NCBI GenBank assembly: GCA_035533595.1
Contig: DATLTN010000058.1
Span: 1-43,838 of the forward strand
Direction: 5' to 3'
DNA length: 43,838 nucleotides
Source: Acidimicrobiales bacterium
GTDB lineage: Bacteria > Actinomycetota > Acidimicrobiia > Acidimicrobiales > Bog-793
A model generated the notes under the pieces. It worked only from the letters and a program-made list of their open reading frames with translations, was not told where the DNA came from and did no database searches. Both the position numbers and the translations under genes were made by a program. Shown here in pieces: positions 16,683 to 23,400 of this stretch; the first letter of the stretch is position 1, and each line of letters opens with the position of its first letter.

Positions 16683-16685
16683 CGT
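16680..16685 (+). promoter_or_regulatory. Putative -10 element TAGCGT
   Basis: TAGCGT overlaps the MFS stop codon and lies 18 bp before the next ATG, with GAGGAGGAG between, so the isocitrate lyase/PEP mutase family gene may be transcribed independently. Confidence 0.3.
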
Positions 16686-16703
16686 CCGAACAGAGGAGGA
16701 GCG

Positions 16704-17567
16704 ATGGGTCACGAGGCACGCCTCGCGCTGAAGCGGGGGATCGAGTCCGGGGAGGGCCTCTTCGCGCCGCTCTGCCTGGACGCCTTGACGGCGCGCCTGT
16801 GCGAGGAGATCGGCTTCGGCTGCGGCTACCTCTCCGGCGGGGCGCTCGGCTTCTCGAGCGGCGTCTCCGAGGCGCTCCTCACCCTCACCGAGCTCGCCGA
16901 GCGCACGGCCGCGATCACCCGCCGCTCGGCGCTGCCGCTCATCGCCGACGGCGGCGTCGGCTTCGGCGACCCCGTGCACACGATGCGCGCCGTGTGGGAC
17001 TTCGAGGCGGCCGGCGCGGCCGCGATCGAGATCGAGGACCAGGTCGCCCCGAAGAGGGTCAGCCACCACCGCGGCATCGAGCACCTCGTCCCGGCCGAGG
17101 AGATGGCCGAGAAGGTGCGGGCCGCCGTGCAGGCCCGCAAGGACCCCGACTTCCTGATCATCGCCCGCACGAGCGCGCTCCGCCTCGAGAGCTTCGACGC
17201 GGCGATCGCCCGCCTCACCGCCTACGCCGAGGCCGGTGCCGACCTCCTGCTCTCGGGGCTGTTGGAGGGCGACGAGCTCGTGCGCGCGCCGCAGCTCCTC
17301 CCCCGCCCGTTGATCGCGATGGCCCCCCTCGACCTGCGCCCCCGCGAGGAGTGGAGCCGCCTCGGCTACCCGCTCGTCGTCGACCCCTACACCGGCCAGT
17401 CGGTCGCCTTCGACGCGATGCGCAGCGCCTTTCGCGCGCAGCACGCGGGGGGCTCGGGCCCCGACGAGGCGACGCGGGTGAAGGCCCTCTACGCCGAGCT
17501 CGCCCCCGCCGCGGGGCTCGAGGAGCTCTACGAGGTGGAGCGCCGCACCACCGAGCCCGGCAGCTGA
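16704..17567 (+). CDS. Isocitrate lyase/PEP mutase superfamily protein with altered active site
   Basis: A 287-residue alpha/beta-barrel protein of the PrpB/oxaloacetate decarboxylase/PEP mutase group. The opening 'LDALTARLCEEIGFGCGYLS' and the central 'AAAIEIEDQVAPKR' match the family well. Two catalytic sites deviate: the usual ADxDxG metal loop is 'ADGGVGFG' (81-88), losing the second Asp, and the KKCGH lyase loop is 'KRVSH' (117-121), losing the Cys needed by isocitrate and methylisocitrate lyases. Lyase activity is therefore unlikely; oxaloacetate or other 2-oxo acid decarboxylation, or a non-catalytic role, is possible. GAGGAGGAG precedes the ATG. It ends one base from the stop of the convergent MFS gene. 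Confidence 0.85.
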   Translation: MGHEARLALKRGIESGEGLFAPLCLDALTARLCEEIGFGCGYLSGGALGFSSGVSEALLTLTELAERTAAITRRSALPLIADGGVGFGDPVHTMRAVWDFEAAGAAAIEIEDQVAPKRVSHHRGIEHLVPAEEMAEKVRAAVQARKDPDFLIIARTSALRLESFDAAIARLTAYAEAGADLLLSGLLEGDELVRAPQLLPRPLIAMAPLDLRPREEWSRLGYPLVVDPYTGQSVAFDAMRSAFRAQHAGGSGPDEATRVKALYAELAPAAGLEELYEVERRTTEPGS

Positions 17568-17568
17568 G

Positions 17569-19053
17569 CTACTCCGCGACGAGCGCCCGAGCGCGCCCAG
17601 CGGCGGGATCGGGCACCGCAGCGGGCGGCCCGAAGCCGCGCAGCGCCACGAGGCAGAGCCCCGCCGCGAGGAGCGGCGCGGCGGTGGTGACGACGAAGGC
17701 GAGGTGGTAACCGGCGGTGAGCGCCAGACGGAGCGGCGCCCCCGCAGCGAGGCGGCGGTTGGTCTCGATGCTCGAGATGCTCGCCGCCACCGCGGTGCCG
17801 AAGGCGATCCCGATCTGCAGCGTGACGTTGGTCAGCCCCGAGGCGAGGCCCGACTCGTTCGACCCGGCACCGGCCATCGCGATCGTCACCGTCGGCAGGA
17901 AGACGAGGCTCGCGCCGAGGCCGACGAGGAGGAAGGCCGGCATCACGTCGGTGAAGTAGTTGCCGCCGAGCGGCGCCCTCGCGAGCAGCAAGAGCCCCGC
18001 CGCGACGAGGCAGAAGCCGGGGGCGATCGGCCGCGACGGGCCGAAGCGGCGGAGGATCCGCGAGACGAGCAGCAGCGAGCAGAGGCCGATCATCAAGTTG
18101 AGGGGGAAGTAGCCGAGGCCGGTGCGGATCGCGCTGTAGCCGAGGACGTGCTGCAGGTAGAGGGCGCCGCAGAAGAAGACCGGGCTCATCGCGAAGCCGT
18201 GGAAGAAGCGCGCGAGGTTCGCGACGCCCAGCCGACGGGTCGCGAGCAGGCGCAGCGGGATGAGCGGGCGCCGCACCTTCGCCTCGTTCAACAAGAAGAG
18301 CGCGCCGAGCGCCGCCGCGCCGAGGAAGGAACCGACGGTGCGCGTCGAGCCCCAGCCGATCGCCGAGGCGTTGACGATCGCCCACGTCGCGAGGGTGGGC
18401 GCGGCGACGACGAGCAGGCCGCCGACCCAGTCGACCCCCCCGTGGATCCCGATCCCCGGATGCTCGTCGAGGAGGGCGAGCGCGAGCGCCCCGCCGACGA
18501 CGCCGATCGGGACGTTGATGAAGAAGATCCAGTGCCAGGAGAGGTACTGGGTGAGGGCGCCGCCGACGAGCAGGCCGATCGAGCCGCCGATGTTCGCGAC
18601 GAGGGCGTAGACGATCATCGCCCGTCCGCGCTCACGGGGGGCGGGGAAGAGGGTGACGAGGATCCCGAGCACCATCGAGGAGCAGCAGGCGGCGCCGACC
18701 CCCTGCACGAAGCGGGCGCCGATCAGCAGCTCGCGGCTCTCGGCGAAGCCGCAGGCCGCCGAGGACGCGCTGAACAGCCCGAGCCCGAACAAGAAGATGC
18801 GCCGCCGGCCGAAGAGGTCGCCGAGGCGGCCGGCGAGGAGGAGGAGGCCGCCGAAGGTCACGAGGTAGGCGTTCACCACCCAGGCGAGCGAGGCCTGGGT
18901 GAAGTGCAGCTCCCGCTCGATGATCGGCAGCGCGACGTTCACGACGGTGCCGTCGACGACGATCACGAGCTGGCCGAGGCAGAGCACCACGAGGGCGAGC
19001 CAGCGGCCGCGGCGGCTCGACTTCAGGGCCGCGAGGCGGGCGTTGTTCGTCAT
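17569..19053 (-). CDS. MFS transporter, DHA2 (EmrB/QacA-like) drug exporter
   Basis: A 494-residue membrane exporter, distinct from but related to the one at 15204. It carries 'VIVVDGTVVNVALPIIEREL' (motif D1), 'AGRLGDLFGRRR' (motif A, about 76-87), 'LSWHWIFFINVPIG' and a long central membrane region, giving about 14 segments. Substrate unknown. The ATG at 19053 is chosen because the membrane region begins 20 residues later; longer in-frame readings would add an Arg/Ala-rich extension with no homology. A TAGGCT -10 element lies about 46 bp upstream, after a hairpin that follows the acetyltransferase gene. Confidence 0.9.
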   Translation of the reverse strand: MTNNARLAALKSSRRGRWLALVVLCLGQLVIVVDGTVVNVALPIIERELHFTQASLAWVVNAYLVTFGGLLLLAGRLGDLFGRRRIFLFGLGLFSASSAACGFAESRELLIGARFVQGVGAACCSSMVLGILVTLFPAPRERGRAMIVYALVANIGGSIGLLVGGALTQYLSWHWIFFINVPIGVVGGALALALLDEHPGIGIHGGVDWVGGLLVVAAPTLATWAIVNASAIGWGSTRTVGSFLGAAALGALFLLNEAKVRRPLIPLRLLATRRLGVANLARFFHGFAMSPVFFCGALYLQHVLGYSAIRTGLGYFPLNLMIGLCSLLLVSRILRRFGPSRPIAPGFCLVAAGLLLLARAPLGGNYFTDVMPAFLLVGLGASLVFLPTVTIAMAGAGSNESGLASGLTNVTLQIGIAFGTAVAASISSIETNRRLAAGAPLRLALTAGYHLAFVVTTAAPLLAAGLCLVALRGFGPPAAVPDPAAGRARALVAE

Positions 19054-19099
19054 CACCGACTTCCGGAGGGGGGAGCGGCCCAGCCGGGCCAGCCCGGCG

Positions 19100-19105
19100 A
19101 GCCTA
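19100..19105 (-). promoter_or_regulatory. Putative -10 element TAGGCT (MFS gene)
   Basis: TAGGCT followed by CGCCGG on the minus strand. The same TAGGCT is found ahead of the second aldo/keto reductase and of coxG, the latter also with CGGCGG after it. No -35 recognised. Confidence 0.35.
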
Positions 19106-19108
19106 TCG

Positions 19109-19123
19109 GCCCCCTCGGGGGGC
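19109..19123 (-). terminator. GCCCCC/GGGGGC hairpin after the acetyltransferase gene
   Basis: GCCCCC (19109-19114), loop TCG, GGGGGC (19118-19123), 14 bp past the acetyltransferase stop on the minus strand and just before the MFS promoter candidate. No T tract. Confidence 0.35.
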
Positions 19124-19136
19124 GCCGTTGCCCCGC

Positions 19137-19901
19137 TCAGCCCCCGGCGGGACGGAACAGGTAGCGGCAGCGGTGGTCGACGCCAAAGCCGATCGCCTCG
19201 TAGAGCGGTCGCGCCGCGGCGTTCTGCTCCTGGACGGCGAGGCACATCCGTGGCACGCCGCGCCGGCGGGCGAGCTCGCCGAGCGCCGCGAGCACGGTGC
19301 GCGCTCCCCCCTCGCGCCGTCGCTCGGCGCGGGTCGCGATCGCCTGCACGACGAGCAGGCCGCGCGAGAGCACCGCCTGCCCGACGGCGACGACCTCGCC
19401 TGCGCGGCGCGCCGAGAGGTAGTGGCACTCGGGGCCGGCGCGGAGTAGCGCGTGCGCCTGCTCGACGGCGCGCTGGTCGCTACCGAGGCGGCCCTGCTCC
19501 TCCTCCCAGTAGACGGCGAACCAGTCCGGCGAGATCGTCTCCTCGTCGACGATCTCGAAGCCGGCGGCGGCCTCCGCCCGGAGCGCGCCCGTCTCGGCGA
19601 CGCAGACGAGGGGGTGACGGGGGCGCTCGTCGTAGCCGCGCGCCGCGAGCAGCTCGAACAGCGCCGGCGGCGTCGAGCCGCCGGTGCGGATCTCGACGTC
19701 CATCTCGCGCCGGCCGTAGAAGTCCTCGGTGATCTCGACCGCCGCCTCGAGGCCGCAGTCGGGCTCGCCGATCGCCCAGGCGGTGTTCGTGCGGCGGTCG
19801 AGGCCCTGGCCGAAGCGCAGCTGCCAGCGGTCGACCACCTCGGTGAGCGGCGCCGGCCACGCGTTCGCCAGCACCTCGTCGAGCAGGATCGCTTGGTCCA
19901 C
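19137..19901 (-). CDS. GNAT family N-acetyltransferase
   Basis: A 254-residue protein whose C-terminal half is a GNAT fold: 'GEVVAVGQAVLSRGLLVVQA' (strands 4 region), a Q/RxxGxG/A-like 'ERRREGGARTVLAALGELA' acetyl-CoA segment near 205-223 and the closing 'NAAARPLYEAIGFGVDHRCR' (about 230-250). The N-terminal half is a degenerate or accessory domain as in two-domain GNATs. The acceptor is unknown (small molecule or protein amine). GTG 19901 is preferred because AGGGGGG lies just upstream and the residues before it are low-complexity. It is 55 bp downstream of the aldehyde dehydrogenase on the same strand. Confidence 0.8.
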   Translation of the reverse strand: MDQAILLDEVLANAWPAPLTEVVDRWQLRFGQGLDRRTNTAWAIGEPDCGLEAAVEITEDFYGRREMDVEIRTGGSTPPALFELLAARGYDERPRHPLVCVAETGALRAEAAAGFEIVDEETISPDWFAVYWEEEQGRLGSDQRAVEQAHALLRAGPECHYLSARRAGEVVAVGQAVLSRGLLVVQAIATRAERRREGGARTVLAALGELARRRGVPRMCLAVQEQNAAARPLYEAIGFGVDHRCRYLFRPAGG

Positions 19902-19919
19902 CGTCCCCCCTTCGCGCGA

Positions 19920-19939
19920 CGGCCCCGTCGGCGGGGCCG
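19920..19939 (-). terminator. 7-bp GC stem-loop between aldehyde dehydrogenase and GNAT genes
   Basis: CGGCCCC (19920-19926), loop GTCGGC, GGGGCCG (19933-19939). It is followed by no T tract and lies after a TACCGT element, so it may be a leader hairpin of the acetyltransferase message rather than a terminator. Confidence 0.35.
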
Positions 19940-19944
19940 ACAGA

Positions 19945-19950
19945 ACGGTA
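19945..19950 (-). promoter_or_regulatory. Putative -10 element TACCGT (GNAT gene)
   Basis: TACCGT on the minus strand, seven bases past the aldehyde dehydrogenase stop and 44 bp ahead of the acetyltransferase GTG. Confidence 0.3.
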
Positions 19951-19956
19951 TTGGGG

Positions 19957-21336
19957 CTAGAGCAGGCGGCGCAGCAGCGCGACCGTGCGCCTGCGGTAGG
20001 GAGGATAGGCGAGGCCAACTTTGGGGTGGTTGGCCTTGCGCAGCACGGGGCGCAGGTGGCTGAAGGTCTCGAAGCCGTAGCGGCCGTGGTAGCGGCCGCT
20101 CCCGCTCTCCCCGAGGCCCCCGAAGGGCAGCTTCCCAGTCGCGAAGTGCTCGAGCGTGGTGTTCACGCACACCGACCCCGAGCGGGTCGCGGCGATGAAG
20201 CGGTCGGCGACGCGGCGTTCCTTGGTGAAGACGTAGGCGCACAGCGGCACGGGCGCGGCGGCGATCCGCGCCGCGGCCGCGGCGGCGTCCTCGACGGCGA
20301 TCACCGGGAGCAGCGGCCCGAAGATCTCCTCGTGCTGGAGGGGCGCGTCGGCGGCGGGCTCGACGAGCACGGTCGGTGCCAGGTAGCGGGTGGCGTGGTC
20401 CACCTCGCCGCCGCAGGCGATCGTCGCCCGCGAGGTCGCGAGCAGCGCCTCGAGGCGCGCGAGGTGGCCGTCGTTCACGATCCGCCCGTAGTCGGGGCTC
20501 TCCCTCGGCTCCTCGCCGTACAGGGCGCGCACGCTCGCGACGAGCCGCTCGACGAAGGCCCCTGCGACCTCGCGGTGCACGAGCACGTGGTCAGGGGCGA
20601 TGCAGGTCTGCCCGGCGTTCAGGAACTTGCCCCAGGCGATGCGGGTCGCGGCGACGCCGAGGTCGGCCGAGGCGTCGACGTAGGCGGGGCTCTTGCCGCC
20701 GAGCTCGAGGGTGACCGGCGTGAGGGTCGCGGCGGCGCGCGCCATCACCTTGCGCCCGACGGCGGTGCTCCCGGTGAACAGCACGTGGTCGACGCCGCCG
20801 TCGATGAGCGCCTCGGTGACCTCCGGGCCGCCGTTCACCACCGCGACGATCGCCGGGTCGAGGTAGCGGCCGATCAGCTCGGCGAGGAGCCGCGCCGTCG
20901 CGGGGGCGAGCTCGGAGGGCTTCACGACGACGGTGTTCCCCGCCGCGAGCGCGGCCGCGAGCGGCACGAGGACGAGGTTCACCGGGTAGTTCCAGGGGGC
21001 GACGACGAGCACCACGCCGAGCGGCTCGTGGCGGAGCTCGGCGCGCCCGGGCCGGAGCGCGACGGGCAGGCGCACGCGCCGCGTCCGGCTCCAGCGGGCG
21101 AGGTTCCGGCGCTGCAGGACGATCTCCCGGCGGACGCTGAGGACGTCGGTGATCAGCCCCTCGACGGCGGGCTTGCCGAGGTCGCGGGCGAGCGCCCCGC
21201 TGATCCGCGCCTCCTCCTCGGTGACGAGGCGTTCGAGCGCCGCGAGCTGCGCGGCGCGCGTCGCGAGCGGGAGCGTCCGTCCCGCCTGGAAGGCGGCCCG
21301 CAGGCGGCGCAGCGCCGCCACCGCTTGCTCGTCCAT
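19957..21336 (-). CDS. Aldehyde dehydrogenase, class 3-like
   Basis: A 459-residue NAD(P)-dependent aldehyde dehydrogenase, the short length and sequence pointing to the class 3/fatty aldehyde group. 'VVAPWNYPVNL' (112-122), 'VVKPSELAP' (137-145), the 'FTGSTAVGRKV' cofactor loop (187-197), general base Glu211 in 'LELGGKSP' and nucleophile Cys245 in 'NAGQTCIAPD' are all present, and the C-terminal 'EIFGPLLPV' and 'PFGGLGESGSGRYHG' are intact. It would oxidise a long-chain or aromatic aldehyde to the acid in the cytoplasm. GGGAGGG precedes the ATG at 21336. A reverse TATCGT -10 lies in the narrow divergent region shared with the dehydrogenase at 21394. Confidence 0.93.
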   Translation of the reverse strand: MDEQAVAALRRLRAAFQAGRTLPLATRAAQLAALERLVTEEEARISGALARDLGKPAVEGLITDVLSVRREIVLQRRNLARWSRTRRVRLPVALRPGRAELRHEPLGVVLVVAPWNYPVNLVLVPLAAALAAGNTVVVKPSELAPATARLLAELIGRYLDPAIVAVVNGGPEVTEALIDGGVDHVLFTGSTAVGRKVMARAAATLTPVTLELGGKSPAYVDASADLGVAATRIAWGKFLNAGQTCIAPDHVLVHREVAGAFVERLVASVRALYGEEPRESPDYGRIVNDGHLARLEALLATSRATIACGGEVDHATRYLAPTVLVEPAADAPLQHEEIFGPLLPVIAVEDAAAAAARIAAAPVPLCAYVFTKERRVADRFIAATRSGSVCVNTTLEHFATGKLPFGGLGESGSGRYHGRYGFETFSHLRPVLRKANHPKVGLAYPPYRRRTVALLRRLL

Positions 21337-21362
21337 CGGTCCCTCCCCGCCGCGCCCGCGGC

Positions 21363-21383
21363 TACCGTCCCCTGGCGACGATA
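21363..21383. promoter_or_regulatory. Face-to-face divergent -10 elements
   Basis: TACCGT at 21363-21368 on the plus strand (toward the isopropylmalate-dehydrogenase relative) and TATCGT at 21383-21378 on the minus strand (toward aldehyde dehydrogenase) overlap in opposite directions within 21 bp of a 57-bp divergent gap. Polymerase could probably not occupy both at once. Confidence 0.35.
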
Positions 21384-21393
21384 GGGGGAGCGC

Positions 21394-22467
21394 GTGGGCG
21401 AGGAGCGCCGGTACGAGGTCGCGGTGATCGAGGGCGACGGCATCGGCCCCGAGCTCGTCACCGCCACCCTCGAGGTCCTCGACGCCCTCGCCGCCGACGA
21501 GGACTTCACCCTCTCCTACCGCCACCTCCCCGGCGGGGCCGCCGAGTACCTCCGCAACGGCAGCCCGCTCAGCGAGGAGTCGATGGCCGCGGTGCGCGCC
21601 GCGGACGCGGTGCTGAAAGGCCCCGTCGGCCTCCCCGAGGTGCGCTTCCCCGACGGCACCGAGGCGGGCCTGCTCGGCGGGGTGCTACGCGGCGGCCTCG
21701 ACACCTACGCGAACGTCCGTCCGGTGCTCCTCCTGCCCGGGGTCGAGTCGCCGTTGAAGGTCGGGGCGGGGGCGATCGACTACACGATCGTGCGCGAGAA
21801 CACCGAGGGCCTCTACGCCTCGCGCGGCCTCGGCGTCGGCAACGACTGGGCGATGACCGACACGCTGTTGGCGACCCGCCCGGGCTGCGAGCGGGTCAGC
21901 CGCTACGCCTGCGAGCTCGCCCGCCGCCGCTCCGGCGCGCCGGAGGACGGGGTGCGACGGGTGACCTGCGTCGACAAGGCGAACGTGCTGCGCAGCCTCT
22001 ACTTCTTCCGGCAGATCTTCCTGGAGGTCGCCGCCGACTACCCCGACCTCGACGTCGAATGCCTCTACGTCGACGCCGCCGCGCAGGCGCTCGTGCTGCA
22101 GCCCGGGCACTTCTCGGTGATCGTCACCGAGAACCTGCTCGGCGACATCCTCTCGGACCTCGGCGGGGCGACGATCGGCGGCATCTCGCTGTGCGGCTCG
22201 GGGAACATCGGCGACGGTGCCGCCTACTTCGAGCCGATCCACGGCTCGGCGCCCTCGATCGCCGGCAAGGGCCTCGCCAACCCGGTCGGCCAGCTGCTCT
22301 CCGCTGCGCTGATGTTCGAGCACCTCGGCGAGGCCCCGGCGAGCGGGCGGCTGCGGGGGGCGGTGGCCCGCGCCCTCGCCGACGAGGCGGTCGTCGTCGC
22401 CCGCGACGGCTCGGTCGCCGGCGGCGCCTCTGCCGTCGCCGCCGCGGTGTGCGCCCGCGTCGGCTGA
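21394..22467 (+). CDS. Isocitrate/isopropylmalate/tartrate dehydrogenase family protein
   Basis: A 357-residue beta-decarboxylating dehydrogenase: NAD(P)- and Mg-dependent oxidation of a 2-hydroxy acid followed by loss of CO2. 'IEGDGIGPELV' (10-20), 'VRENTEGLYASRG' (about 130-142), 'CVDKANVLR' (about 190-198) with the catalytic Lys, Asp ligands in 'ENLLGDILSDLGG' and 'FEPIHGSAPSIAGKGLANPV' (usual HGSAPDI has Ser for Asp) are visible. Length and the TEGLY motif fit isopropylmalate, homoisocitrate or tartrate dehydrogenase relatives; no leuC, leuD or leuB neighbours support leucine synthesis, so the substrate is open. GGGGGAG lies 3-6 nt before the GTG. It ends one base from the convergent aldo/keto reductase stop. 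Confidence 0.88.
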   Translation: MGEERRYEVAVIEGDGIGPELVTATLEVLDALAADEDFTLSYRHLPGGAAEYLRNGSPLSEESMAAVRAADAVLKGPVGLPEVRFPDGTEAGLLGGVLRGGLDTYANVRPVLLLPGVESPLKVGAGAIDYTIVRENTEGLYASRGLGVGNDWAMTDTLLATRPGCERVSRYACELARRRSGAPEDGVRRVTCVDKANVLRSLYFFRQIFLEVAADYPDLDVECLYVDAAAQALVLQPGHFSVIVTENLLGDILSDLGGATIGGISLCGSGNIGDGAAYFEPIHGSAPSIAGKGLANPVGQLLSAALMFEHLGEAPASGRLRGAVARALADEAVVVARDGSVAGGASAVAAAVCARVG

Positions 22468-22468
22468 C

Positions 22469-23350
22469 TCAGATCCGCTCCAGCGCCTCGCCGTCGAACA
22501 GCGGCGCCATCTCGTAGGCGTCGACGTCGCCCTCCATCTCCTCGTCAGCGGGCACGCCGCCACCGGCCGCGGCCGCCTCAAGGACGAGGGGGAGCAGGGT
22601 GAAGTCGCTCGAGGAGTTGAGGAACAGCTGCGGCCGGCCGAGGACGAAGCGCACGGCGCGCCCGATCGCCGCCGCGTCGCCGAGCGGCTGGTACCAGCTG
22701 CGGCGCTCCTCGGGGCGGGGCTCGGGCCAGCGGCGGCGGGCGATCGACTTGATCGTCTGCACCGCGACCCCACCCTCCGCGCAGCGGTCGAGGAGCGCCT
22801 CCACCTCCTCGCGGTAGGCGGGCTCGCGCAGCAGCGGGAAGTTGAAGGGGAGGAGCACCGAGTCGAAGGCGAAGCGCTCGAGACTGCGGAGGTGCATGCC
22901 GGCGATGCGCAGACCGTGGCCGGTGACGCCGATGAAGCGCACCAGCCCCTCGTCGCGGGCACGGGCGAGGGCCTCGACCGCGCCGCCCGGGCCGTGCGCG
23001 ACGGCCCACTCCTCCTCCTCGACCAGGTTGTGCAGCTGGATGAGGTCGAGCTGGTCGATCCCGAGGCGCTCGAGCGAGCGCTCGAGGGAGCGGCGGGCCT
23101 CCTCGCCGGTGCGCTCGCCGGTCTTGGAGGCGACGAAGAACTCGTCGCGGTGCTCCTTCAAAAAGGGCGCGAGGCGCAGCTCGGACTCCCCGTAGGAGGC
23201 GGCCGTGTCGATGTGGTTGACGCCGGCGGGGAGGAGGAGCGAGAGCACCTCGTCGGCGCGCTGCTGGTCGACCTTGGAGAGCGCGGCGGCGCCGAAGAGC
23301 ACCCGAGAGCTCTCGTGGCCGGTCCGTCCGAACGGTGCCCGTGCGATCAT
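22469..23350 (-). CDS. Aldo/keto reductase
   Basis: A 293-residue NAD(P)H-dependent reductase with the full catalytic tetrad: Asp48 and Tyr53 in 'NHIDTAASYGESE', Lys76 in 'VASKTGE', His107 in 'DLIQLHNLV'. 'GVTGHGLRIAG' and 'PFNFPLL' follow the pattern of the subgroup of reductases that includes oxidoreductases with C-terminal variable ends; its final 40 residues are Glu/Asp/Ala-rich. The ATG at 23350 is preferred over longer readings, with GAGGAGG 5 nt upstream and a TAGGCT -10 about 26 bp before it. Substrate unknown. Compare with the first reductase of the window, which lacks the His. Confidence 0.9.
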   Translation of the reverse strand: MIARAPFGRTGHESSRVLFGAAALSKVDQQRADEVLSLLLPAGVNHIDTAASYGESELRLAPFLKEHRDEFFVASKTGERTGEEARRSLERSLERLGIDQLDLIQLHNLVEEEEWAVAHGPGGAVEALARARDEGLVRFIGVTGHGLRIAGMHLRSLERFAFDSVLLPFNFPLLREPAYREEVEALLDRCAEGGVAVQTIKSIARRRWPEPRPEERRSWYQPLGDAAAIGRAVRFVLGRPQLFLNSSSDFTLLPLVLEAAAAGGGVPADEEMEGDVDAYEMAPLFDGEALERI

Positions 23351-23375
23351 CTCGACCTCCTCGGTTTCGCGGCGA

Positions 23376-23381
23376 AGCCTA
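23376..23381 (-). promoter_or_regulatory. Putative -10 element TAGGCT (aldo/keto reductase)
   Basis: TAGGCT on the minus strand 26 bp before the reductase ATG, in the short gap behind the protease gene stop. Third example of exactly this hexamer in the window. Confidence 0.35.
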
Positions 23382-23400
23382 CGGCGGCAGCGCCCGGCCG

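Noticed and set aside
15012-17444. An 810-codon minus-strand open frame over the MFS and PEP-mutase-family genes
   Set aside because: Two well-recognised proteins with good starts lie on the other strand; the antisense product is low-complexity and motif-free.
21394-22467. Naming the dehydrogenase leuB
   Set aside because: No leuA, leuC or leuD neighbours are present and the HGSAPDI motif is changed to HGSAPSI, so a leucine-pathway name is not justified.
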